In this document: one piece after another, positions 9,010 to 16,264 of the stretch
How the letters are laid out: every line of letters starts with the position of its first letter
Position numbering within the stretch: position 1 is the stretch's first letter
From: Pseudomonadota bacterium
GTDB taxonomy: Bacteria > Pseudomonadota > Gammaproteobacteria > Burkholderiales > Casimicrobiaceae
Length of the DNA: 25,910 bases
Reading direction: 5' to 3'
Assembly (NCBI GenBank): GCA_029571495.1
Contig: JAKPSO010000896.1
Coordinates: 1 to 25,910 of the forward strand
Notes under the pieces: generated by a model
Databases searched by the model: none
Told to the model about the DNA's origin: nothing
What the model saw: only the letters and a program-made list of their open reading frames with translations
Program-made: the position numbers and the translations under genes

Positions 9010-10590
9010 ATGAAAAAGATGAATCGCGTTTTCGCATTGGCTGCATGCGCCGCAGCGCTCGCCGCCTCTGGCGTCATCGCCAACCCATTGCGCTGGGCAG
9101 CATCGGGCGATCCACAAACGATGGATCCCCACTCACAGAACGAAGGTCTCACCAATTCAGTGAACTCTCAGGTTTACGAATTTCTGCTGATTCGAGACAA
9201 AAAACTCAAGCTCGGACCGGGCCTCGCGACCGAGTGGAAGCAGATCGATGCGCTCACGTGGCAGTTCAAGCTTCGCAAGGGTGTGAAGTTTCACGACGGC
9301 ACGCCGTTCACTGCCGACGACGTCGTGTTCTCCCTCGAGCGCGCGAAAGCACCCACCTCTCAGTTGCGCGTTTACGCCAACCAATCAGGCACGGCCCGCA
9401 AAATTGACGACTACACCGTTGAGTTCAAGACCAAGGATCCAAACCCGATCTTTCTTGAGCACATCAATCAAATCTTCATCATGAGCAAATCGTGGTGCGA
9501 GAAGAACAACGCCGCGACGCCGCTTGACTACAAAAACAAAGAAGAGAAGTTCACCTCGCTCAACGCCAACGGCACCGGGCCGTATCGTCTCGTGAGCCGC
9601 CAACCCGACGTGAAAACGATCTGGAAGCGAAACGATGCGTGGTGGGGCAAGCCGGAAGGTAACGTGACTTCCGTCACATATTCGTCGATCAAAAACGACG
9701 CCACTCGCCTAGCCGCTCTCGTGTCCGGCGAGGTCGATTTCATCCTCGACCCACCGCCGCAAGACCTTGAGCGCCTTGAGAAGACGCCGGGCGTTAAAGT
9801 CATCAACGGCGTCGAAAACCGCGTCGTATTCATCGGTATGGATCAAGCGCGCGATGAGCTGCTGTACTCGAACGTGAAGGGAAAAAACCCGTTCAAGGAC
9901 AAGCGCGTGCGTCAGGCGATGTATCAGGCCATCGACATTGAAACGATCAAAACCAAACTCATGCGTGGGCAAGCCTTCCCAACTGGCGGGATCACGCCGT
10001 CTCCGCTCGGCGCGTACAACGATCCAGCGATCGAAAAGCGTCGCCCGTTTGACCCTGCGGCGGCAACGAAACTTTTAGCTGAAGCAGGCTATCCGCAAGG
10101 CTTTGAAGTCACCATGCATTGCCCGAACAATCGTTACATCAATGACGAGAAGATTTGCCAGGCGCTCGCCGCGATGTGGGCCAAGATTGGCATGAAAGTG
10201 AAACTCGACGCCCAGCCACGCGCGGTGTACTTCCCGCGTTTGGACAAGCTCGACGTATCGCTCTACATGCTCGGTTGGGGCGGCGCTATCACCGACTCGG
10301 AAACCACGCTGACCCCCGTTCTGCGCAACCGCGCGCCCGGTGGTATCGGCGACTACAACTACGGCAATTACAAGAACGACAAGCTCGACGCTGCGGCGGC
10401 TGCGCAAAGCAAAGAGCCTGATCCTAAGAAGCGTGAAGCGCTTATTAAACAAGCACTTCTTGCGCACAACGACGAGATCAACCACTTGCCATTGCATCGC
10501 CAAGTCATTCCGTGGGCCGCGCGTAGCAACGTCAACGTCGTGCATCGTGCCGACAACTACCTCCAGTACGAGTGGATTACAGTGAAGTAA
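9010..10590 (+). CDS. Peptide-type ABC transporter substrate-binding protein (SBP_bac_5 family)
   Basis: A 526-aa periplasmic solute-binding protein of the DppA/OppA class. A Sec signal peptide (MKKMNR basic start, hydrophobic Ala-rich core, likely cleavage after residue 24, before NPLRW) fixes the start at ATG 9010. The open frame begins upstream at 8947, but that start would bury the signal. Family hallmarks are DPQTMDPH near the mature N-terminus, FHDGTPFTADDVVFSLERAK around residues 95-115, and NGTGPYRL. There is no lipobox cysteine, so the mature protein should be soluble in the periplasm. Ligands in this family include peptides, but also glutathione, nickel and opines; none can be assigned here. 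No permease or ATPase gene is adjacent, so it is an orphan that must share a transporter encoded elsewhere or have another role. A strong terminator follows, so it is probably monocistronic. Confidence 0.95.
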   Translation: MKKMNRVFALAACAAALAASGVIANPLRWAASGDPQTMDPHSQNEGLTNSVNSQVYEFLLIRDKKLKLGPGLATEWKQIDALTWQFKLRKGVKFHDGTPFTADDVVFSLERAKAPTSQLRVYANQSGTARKIDDYTVEFKTKDPNPIFLEHINQIFIMSKSWCEKNNAATPLDYKNKEEKFTSLNANGTGPYRLVSRQPDVKTIWKRNDAWWGKPEGNVTSVTYSSIKNDATRLAALVSGEVDFILDPPPQDLERLEKTPGVKVINGVENRVVFIGMDQARDELLYSNVKGKNPFKDKRVRQAMYQAIDIETIKTKLMRGQAFPTGGITPSPLGAYNDPAIEKRRPFDPAAATKLLAEAGYPQGFEVTMHCPNNRYINDEKICQALAAMWAKIGMKVKLDAQPRAVYFPRLDKLDVSLYMLGWGGAITDSETTLTPVLRNRAPGGIGDYNYGNYKNDKLDAAAAAQSKEPDPKKREALIKQALLAHNDEINHLPLHRQVIPWAARSNVNVVHRADNYLQYEWITVK

Positions 10591-10648
10591 CTAGCGGACA
10601 ACTCGGGCACGCGGCCGAAGCCAATTTGGTCAGGTCGCACTCAGATTG

Positions 10649-10676
10649 CAGGCCGCATAATGCGGCCTGTTTCTTT
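10649..10676 (+). terminator. Rho-independent terminator after the substrate-binding protein gene
   Basis: A perfect 9-bp stem (CAGGCCGCA at 10649-10657 with TGCGGCCTG at 10661-10669) with a TAA loop is followed by TTTCTTTT. It lies 58 bp after the stop at 10590 and just before the next gene at 10702. Confidence 0.88.
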
Positions 10677-10691
10677 TGTGCCATTCACCTC

Positions 10692-10695
10692 AAGG
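10692..10695 (+). promoter_or_regulatory. Ribosome binding site deciding the start of the EEP-fold gene
   Basis: AAGG lies six bases before ATG 10702. It supports this start over the upstream in-frame ATG at 10660, which falls inside the preceding terminator hairpin. Confidence 0.6.
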
Positions 10696-10701
10696 CTGTC
10701 T

Positions 10702-11694
10702 ATGCGTGTCGCTTGGTTCAACGTTGAAAATCTGTTCACACGATACGCGTTCGGCGGGCCGCATAGCGAAGCATTGCCGTATGACCGACAGGTGATTGCG
10801 GTAGGCGTGACCGCAGTTGATCGCGGCACCGACGGTGCCGACGGCAACATCGCGCTCGCCGGCATGCAACGCGACAACACGGCACGCGTGATTCTCGACA
10901 TGCAGCCGGATGTTCTGGGCGTCTCCGAAGTCGAGAACATCGCGGCGCTGCGCATCTTCAATCAACAGTATCTGTCGCACTACTTCGATCGCATCTTCCT
11001 CATCGATGGCAATGATGGGCGTGGAATCGATGTCGCGATCTGCATTCGCAAAGGCTTTCAAGCCGACGTGTTGGGGTTACGCACGCACGCACATGAGACC
11101 TTGGAGCCGGGCCAAAGTGTTGAGTGGGGTGTTGTTGGTGACGACAGTGGGCCGGTGTATCTCGCGCGAAACGCGCTCTTCTCGCGTGATTGCCTCGAAC
11201 TTGATGTCGCGGTGGGCGGCAAAACGCTCACCTTCATGGCAAATCACTTCAAGTCGCAAGGCAAGAGTTCACGCCGCGAACAACTCCCGCCGGACGAAAT
11301 GCGACTCCGACAGGCGACGCGTGTTGCCGAGCTCGTGCATGAAGCGCAATCGGCGGGCAAGTATCCCATCGTGTTCGGCGACTTGAACGTCGACAACGTC
11401 AACCCGCAAAGAGGGCAATCCCTCGCACCGCTGATGAACTGCGGTCTGGTCGACAGCTTCGGCGATGCGAGCCCGCAGGATCGTTGGACGCACTACTACG
11501 TTGTGGGACAAGACGTCTCGCGGCTTGACTACATCCTGCACGACGCGCGCCTCAAACGCACAAGCCGAATGATCAATCGCAAGGGCATCACTTTGAAGTG
11601 CAATCAGTATCAAGGCGAGCGCTACCCCACCGTGGGCTACGCGCACAACGCGGCGAGTGACCATGCGGGTTTGTGCGTTGCGCTTGATGTGTGA
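10702..11694 (+). CDS. Endonuclease/exonuclease/phosphatase (EEP) family protein
   Basis: A 330-aa protein of the exonuclease III/DNase I/sphingomyelinase-like phosphohydrolase fold. Family motifs are all present: WFNVENLF (Asn7, Glu9), SEVEN (Glu76, metal ligand), GIDVAI, ANHFKS (Asn181, His182), GDLN (Asp227, Asn229) and the C-terminal ASDH (Asp320, His321). The metal-binding and catalytic set therefore looks intact. There is no signal peptide, so it should be cytoplasmic. The family cleaves phosphodiester or phosphomonoester bonds in nucleic acids, lipids or inositol phosphates; the substrate cannot be told from sequence. The start is chosen from the ribosome site at 10692. It stands between a terminator upstream and a 127-bp gap downstream that has no clear terminator. 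Confidence 0.9.
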   Translation: MRVAWFNVENLFTRYAFGGPHSEALPYDRQVIAVGVTAVDRGTDGADGNIALAGMQRDNTARVILDMQPDVLGVSEVENIAALRIFNQQYLSHYFDRIFLIDGNDGRGIDVAICIRKGFQADVLGLRTHAHETLEPGQSVEWGVVGDDSGPVYLARNALFSRDCLELDVAVGGKTLTFMANHFKSQGKSSRREQLPPDEMRLRQATRVAELVHEAQSAGKYPIVFGDLNVDNVNPQRGQSLAPLMNCGLVDSFGDASPQDRWTHYYVVGQDVSRLDYILHDARLKRTSRMINRKGITLKCNQYQGERYPTVGYAHNAASDHAGLCVALDV

Positions 11695-11821
11695 GGCACC
11701 GGGCGGCGGTGTGGTTTCCTCCGCCACGCGAATAACCTGAATTTACAAATGTCTGGCGCAATACCCTGCAAGACAACGTCATAATAATCACCACATCCAC
11801 GTCAACCCATTGATGAGATCT

Positions 11822-13807
11822 ATGACTCGCACCCTCTTCTCTCGCATCACCGCATCGGTCGCGGCCGTCGCTTCCGTCGTTTTCTCGTTGGCGGCGCCTC
11901 AAGCAACGGCACAGACTGCGGTTACCGTTGTTGAGTACTACAACAAAACCGTGGCTGCCTACTTTTTGACCGGTCGCGCCAATGAGCAAGCCACATTGGA
12001 TGGCATCTCCGACTTTCAGCGCACGGGCATGACCTTTCAGGCCGTGACCGCTGCGAGCGCGACCTCGGCGCAGTCGGCCGTCTGTCGCTATCGCATTCTC
12101 GTCAACGCGAGTTCCGGCGTGAATTCGCACTTTTACGGACTGAAATCGGACTGTGACTTTATCGCCGCCGCGAATCTTCCGAACTTCTTCAACGAAGGCT
12201 TGGACTTCGCGATCACGCAGCCGGTGGCCGGCGCATGCCCGGCGCAAGCGCCTGTCGGGATTTACCGCTCGCTGCGTCTTGGCACCGCCGTGTCCACGCC
12301 AAATCATCGCTACACCGTCAGCAACGCTTCGTATCAAGACATGATCAAGCAGGGCTGGACCGCGGAGGGCCTCGTGTTTTGCGTCGCCAGTGCGACTGAT
12401 CAAACGCCGCGCCCTATTCTCAATAGCGCTAACAATTTGCACAATGCTTGCGCCGTACCACGCGCCAACTCGTCGGATCGCTCTGGCTCGCTCGACACTG
12501 AGAAGAGTTGGCTGCGTTCATGGATTGATGAAACCTACCTCTGGTATCGCGAGGTTCCGAACAACATCAATCCCGCGAATTACGCGACACCGGTCAGTTA
12601 CTTTGGCGCGCTGAAAACACCGGCCATCACCACTTCTGGCACTGCTAAGGACAAGTTTCACTTCACCTACGACACCGAAGTTTGGAAAGCACTTTCGAGC
12701 GGCGGTAGCACGGTGGACTATGGTGTCGATTGGGCCGCGATTTCAAGCGTCCCACCACGCAAATGGGTCGCTGCGGTAGTCACGCCCGGTACTCCCGCAG
12801 CGAATGCTGGGTTGCTGCGTGGCGACTCGATTATCTCGATAGACGGCACGAGCTTTTCTTCGGGCAACGCGACAACATTGAATGCCGGCCTCTTCCCCAC
12901 GGTGTCAGGTGAGACGCACGTCTTCCAAGTCCAGGCTGCCGGATCAACGACGACTCGAACGCTGACACTGGTCGCCGGAAGCGTGGCAGCCGTGCCTGTG
13001 CAGAACGTGCGCACGTTCTCAAGCAATACGGGCACCAAGTTTGGCTACATGCTGTTCACCACGCACAACGCCACAGCCGAGGCGTATCTAGTCGATGCCT
13101 TCAGCTGGTTAAAGCAACAGAGCATTAACGAGCTTGTCATTGACCTTCGCTACAACGGCGGCGGCTACCTTGATGTTGCCGCTGAACTGGGCTACATGGT
13201 CGCCGGCCCCGCGCGCACCCAAGGAAAGGCATTTGAGCGCCTGACGTTTAACGACAAGAACCCGTTCGCGTACTCGGTATCTGATTTGACGACGCCGTTC
13301 CACTCAACAACGCAAGGGTTCTCGCTGAACTCAGGTACGGCTCTTCCGTTCCTGAACTTGGGCCGCGTCTACGTGCTGACCTCGCCAGATACTTGCTCGG
13401 CCAGCGAAGCCATCATCAATGGCTTGCGCGGCGCAGGTGTGGACGTCGTGACGGTCGGCAGCACCACCTGCGGTAAGCCCTACGGTTTCTTCGCCACCGA
13501 CAACTGCGGAACAACGTACTTTGCGATCCAGTTCGTCGGCGTGAACAACTTGGGACAGGGCGATTATTCGGACGGATTCGCCGCGAATTGCGCTGCCACC
13601 GATGATTTCAGCAAACCGTTGGGTGACACTGGGGAAGGGCAATTAGCGACCGCGCTGCGGTTGAACTTGACCGGGGCCTGTGTGCCGAATGCGTCCTCGG
13701 CATCTTCGCTGAAGCGTGCGCCCGTAACCACTGATGCTGACGACCCAACAGCGGTCCGCGATCCACGCGCGGCATTCAAACAACAGCGAATTCTCACGCG
13801 TCGCTAG
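11822..13807 (+). CDS. Secreted S41-family serine protease with PDZ and an N-terminal EYYN/YFLT domain
   Basis: About 661 aa. A signal peptide (MTRTLFSR basic region, hydrophobic core, cleavage near QATA|QTAV) sends it to the periplasm or outside. In-frame starts at 11813 (ATG) and 11810 (TTG) are alternatives. Residues ~38-190 form a domain with EYYNKTVAAYFLTG and a later HFYGL/HRYTV pair. It resembles the DUF5648-type module found on many betaproteobacterial extracellular proteins. A PDZ-like segment follows (~310-345: TPAANAGLLRGDSIISIDG), then the S41 peptidase core (~405-605) with DLRYNGGGY, the nucleophile region CSASE (likely Ser526) and TCGKPYG (likely Lys552), the Ser/Lys dyad of C-terminal processing peptidases. 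Substrates are unknown; misfolded or cell-surface proteins are plausible. Several cysteines suggest disulphides in the mature form. A strong terminator follows. Confidence 0.9.
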   Translation: MTRTLFSRITASVAAVASVVFSLAAPQATAQTAVTVVEYYNKTVAAYFLTGRANEQATLDGISDFQRTGMTFQAVTAASATSAQSAVCRYRILVNASSGVNSHFYGLKSDCDFIAAANLPNFFNEGLDFAITQPVAGACPAQAPVGIYRSLRLGTAVSTPNHRYTVSNASYQDMIKQGWTAEGLVFCVASATDQTPRPILNSANNLHNACAVPRANSSDRSGSLDTEKSWLRSWIDETYLWYREVPNNINPANYATPVSYFGALKTPAITTSGTAKDKFHFTYDTEVWKALSSGGSTVDYGVDWAAISSVPPRKWVAAVVTPGTPAANAGLLRGDSIISIDGTSFSSGNATTLNAGLFPTVSGETHVFQVQAAGSTTTRTLTLVAGSVAAVPVQNVRTFSSNTGTKFGYMLFTTHNATAEAYLVDAFSWLKQQSINELVIDLRYNGGGYLDVAAELGYMVAGPARTQGKAFERLTFNDKNPFAYSVSDLTTPFHSTTQGFSLNSGTALPFLNLGRVYVLTSPDTCSASEAIINGLRGAGVDVVTVGSTTCGKPYGFFATDNCGTTYFAIQFVGVNNLGQGDYSDGFAANCAATDDFSKPLGDTGEGQLATALRLNLTGACVPNASSASSLKRAPVTTDADDPTAVRDPRAAFKQQRILTRR

Positions 13808-13841
13808 CACAGATTTGGGGCGTTTCGCCCGATTGAAAAAA

Positions 13842-13873
13842 CAAAACGCCGACTGCAAACAGTCGGCGTTTTG
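13842..13873. terminator. Strong intrinsic terminator after the S41 protease gene
   Basis: A perfect 14-bp stem (CAAAACGCCGACTG at 13842-13855 with its complement at 13860-13873) has a CAAA loop. It carries A-runs on the left and T-runs on the right arm, so it could terminate from either side. It lies 35 bp after the stop at 13807. A smaller GGGCG/CGCCC hairpin precedes it. Confidence 0.88.
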
Positions 13874-14083
13874 CATTCGTGCAACAGCGTTTGCATTGAC
13901 GGCAATTCCCTCAGCAATTTGAGGAAAACGCTTACAAAGTTTGCAAGCCGCAGCCCTATACTGCGCTGTCGATGTGCGATCACTTTACGTCAAGTTTTCG
14001 CTTAAAGTTGGACTTCGCGGCGCGCGTTGAGCGAGACGCGAGTGCGCATGTCGTTGCCCCTACAAAATCAGTTTCGTCCCTAC

Positions 14084-14089
14084 AGGAGA
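14084..14089 (+). promoter_or_regulatory. Shine-Dalgarno deciding a TTG start
   Basis: AGGAGA stands five bases before TTG 14095. It is one of the best ribosome sites in the window. It selects TTG as the start of the oligomer hydrolase rather than the ATG at 13972. Confidence 0.8.
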
Positions 14090-14094
14090 CCGTC

Positions 14095-16158
14095 TTGAAA
14101 ACTTCCCGATTCACCGCCCTAGCGCTACCGCTCGCAAGTAGCGCGCTCCTTCTTTCCGGCTGCGGCTCAGACAGCAGCGTCACGATTAACACGCCGCCGT
14201 CGTTCGTTGCCGGCACGGTGTTCCGCACCACCTACGACGGGACGACAGACGACTTGCTCACGGCGGGCCTTGGTAAGAGTGGATTGCAAAGCGCTGTTTC
14301 ACCAACGATCGCTGACGCGCTTAACCCGACGGCCAACGAGTTGCGTCGCTTGGCGATTTACAACAACTACCGCGCACTCGTTGACATCTCCACCAGTGGC
14401 GGATTTGGCGTACTGTTCGGACCGAACGTTGATTCCAACGGCGTTGTCGGCACTGGCGAAGGGAAGATCGCCGGTAGCGAATACACCGCCTACGCAGACG
14501 ACGGCACTGGCAAGCAACGCGTCGCGATGGTCGTGCAGATTCCAGCAACGCTCAACAAGGACGCGCCGTGCGTTGTCACCGCGCCGTCATCGGGTTCGCG
14601 CGGGGTCTACGGCGCAATTGCCACAGCCGGCGAATGGGGCCTCAAGAAGGGCTGCGCAGTCGCGTACACGGACAAAGGTACGGGGAACGCGGCGCATGAC
14701 CTCGCGAGCGGCACGGTGTTCGATTTGCAGGGCGTGCCAACCACGAACGCGGCCAAAGGCCAATTCGTGGCGACGGTTCCCGCAGGCACTGCGGCCAATA
14801 ACCGCGTCGCCTTCAAGCACGCGCACTCGCAGCAAAATCCCGAAAAGGACTGGGGCAAATTCACGCTTCAGGCCGCCAAATTTGCGATCTACGCACTCAA
14901 CGAAGAATTTGGTACGACAGTGAATGGCGTAAAAACCGTGCGCTACACAGCGGACAACACACTCGTCATCGCCTCCAGCGTGTCCAACGGCGGCGGCGCG
15001 TCGTTACAGGCAGCGGAGCTTGACAGCGAAGGCATCATCGACGGCGTCGCTGTCGGCGAGCCGCAAATTCAACCCGACGGCAGCGGTGGTGCCGTCGTCA
15101 AATTTGGCAGCAATACGGTGACCAATGGCGGTAAGAGCTTGATGGATTACACCGCGCAAGCGATGCTCTACCAGCCGTGCGCGGCACTCTCTTCTTCGCT
15201 CGCTGCGGCTCCGGGTGCAGCGTTCGTGAATGCCGTTGCCGCGGCGGGCCGTTGCTCGTCGCTCACCGCAAAAGGGCTGCTCACGGCAACAACCACCGCA
15301 GCGCAAGCGGACGAAGCGCTCGCGAAAATTCGCGCCGCGGGTTGGTTGCCAGAGTCCGACATGCTGCTCGCGTCCCACTACGCGTTCGCGGTGCCTGCGA
15401 TCGCCGTCACCTACGTCAACACGTACGCTCAAGCCAACGTCGCAGACAATCTCTGCGGCTACGGTTTCGCAGCGACCGGCGCAGATTTCAAACCTACCGC
15501 CGTGACGCCTGCTGCGTTCGCACGACTGTTCGGCACCGGCAACGGCATTCCCGCTACGAGTGGCATCAACATCGTGAACTTCAATAATCCAACCGGTGCG
15601 ATCGTCGAAGGCGCGGGTGCTGCCTCTGCTGGCCCTGTGTTTGACTACAACCTTGACGGGGCGCGTTGCATCGCGGGCAAGTTGACGGACACGACGGTTG
15701 CCGCCAGTATTAAAGCGGTACAACGCACGGGCAAACTTCAAGGTAAACCGACCATCATTGTGCACGGTCGCAACGACGCACTGGTGCCCGTCAATCACTC
15801 GTCGCGCCCGTACGTTGCCCAAGCCAAAACGGCGGACGCCAACAACAAGGTGAGCTACATCGAAGTCACCAACGCGCAGCACTTTGACGCATTCATCGGC
15901 AACGCGCTGTTGGCCGGGTACGACACGCGCTTCATTCCGTTGCACGTTTACTTCAACCGCGCGATGGACGCGATGTACGACCACTTGAAATCCGGGAAAG
16001 CCTTGCCACCGTCGCAAGTCGTGCGCACGACACCGCGTGGCGGCACGGCAGGCGCGGCTCCGGCGATCACCGCGACCAACTTACCCGCGATCAGCACGGC
16101 GCCGGCCACCGCCGATGCGATCACGTTTAGCGGCAATACGTTGACGATTCCACAGTAA
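14095..16158 (+). CDS. 3-hydroxybutyrate-oligomer hydrolase, lipoprotein form
   Basis: 687 aa starting at TTG. This start gives a perfect lipoprotein signal (KTSR, hydrophobic core, LLSGC with Cys23), whereas the longer frame from ATG 13972 puts 41 non-signal residues in front. It matches the D-(-)-3-hydroxybutyrate oligomer hydrolase family, which splits short oligomers left by poly(3-hydroxybutyrate) depolymerases into monomers. The likely catalytic triad is Ser297 (SSVSNGGG), Asp561 (HGRNDALVPV) and His596 (NAQHFDAF). Lipid anchoring suggests the periplasmic face or outer surface of the outer membrane, so it would act on imported or external oligomers rather than on stored granules. No depolymerase gene is nearby. 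It is transcribed alone or with fadH 106 bp downstream, with a possible hairpin terminator between them. Family call strong, location inferred. Confidence 0.9.
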   Translation: MKTSRFTALALPLASSALLLSGCGSDSSVTINTPPSFVAGTVFRTTYDGTTDDLLTAGLGKSGLQSAVSPTIADALNPTANELRRLAIYNNYRALVDISTSGGFGVLFGPNVDSNGVVGTGEGKIAGSEYTAYADDGTGKQRVAMVVQIPATLNKDAPCVVTAPSSGSRGVYGAIATAGEWGLKKGCAVAYTDKGTGNAAHDLASGTVFDLQGVPTTNAAKGQFVATVPAGTAANNRVAFKHAHSQQNPEKDWGKFTLQAAKFAIYALNEEFGTTVNGVKTVRYTADNTLVIASSVSNGGGASLQAAELDSEGIIDGVAVGEPQIQPDGSGGAVVKFGSNTVTNGGKSLMDYTAQAMLYQPCAALSSSLAAAPGAAFVNAVAAAGRCSSLTAKGLLTATTTAAQADEALAKIRAAGWLPESDMLLASHYAFAVPAIAVTYVNTYAQANVADNLCGYGFAATGADFKPTAVTPAAFARLFGTGNGIPATSGINIVNFNNPTGAIVEGAGAASAGPVFDYNLDGARCIAGKLTDTTVAASIKAVQRTGKLQGKPTIIVHGRNDALVPVNHSSRPYVAQAKTADANNKVSYIEVTNAQHFDAFIGNALLAGYDTRFIPLHVYFNRAMDAMYDHLKSGKALPPSQVVRTTPRGGTAGAAPAITATNLPAISTAPATADAITFSGNTLTIPQ

Positions 16159-16220
16159 GCGCAAGGCAGTGCCATAGAGCGACGGCTTCAAACGGCGTCG
16201 CGCTTTGGTGAATACTTGGG

Positions 16221-16253
16221 AAATGGCATAGCCTTCTGCTGCGCCATTTTTTT
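16221..16253 (+). terminator. Possible terminator or attenuator hairpin just upstream of fadH
   Basis: AAATGGC (16221-16227) pairs with GCCATTT (16243-16249) and a run of seven T ends at 16253. The 15-nt loop makes it weaker than the other terminators here. It ends only 11 bases before the fadH ATG, so it may instead affect fadH translation or read-through. Confidence 0.45.
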
Positions 16254-16264
16254 GTTTGCGATTT

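Noticed and set aside
11695..11821. GGCGG...CCGCC hairpin after the EEP gene as a terminator
   Set aside because: Only a 5-bp stem with an 11-nt loop and no T-run.
15004..16017. A 337-codon minus-strand open frame opposite the oligomer hydrolase
   Set aside because: It is Arg/Val/His-rich and opposite an intact catalytic enzyme; it is a by-product of high-GC codon use.
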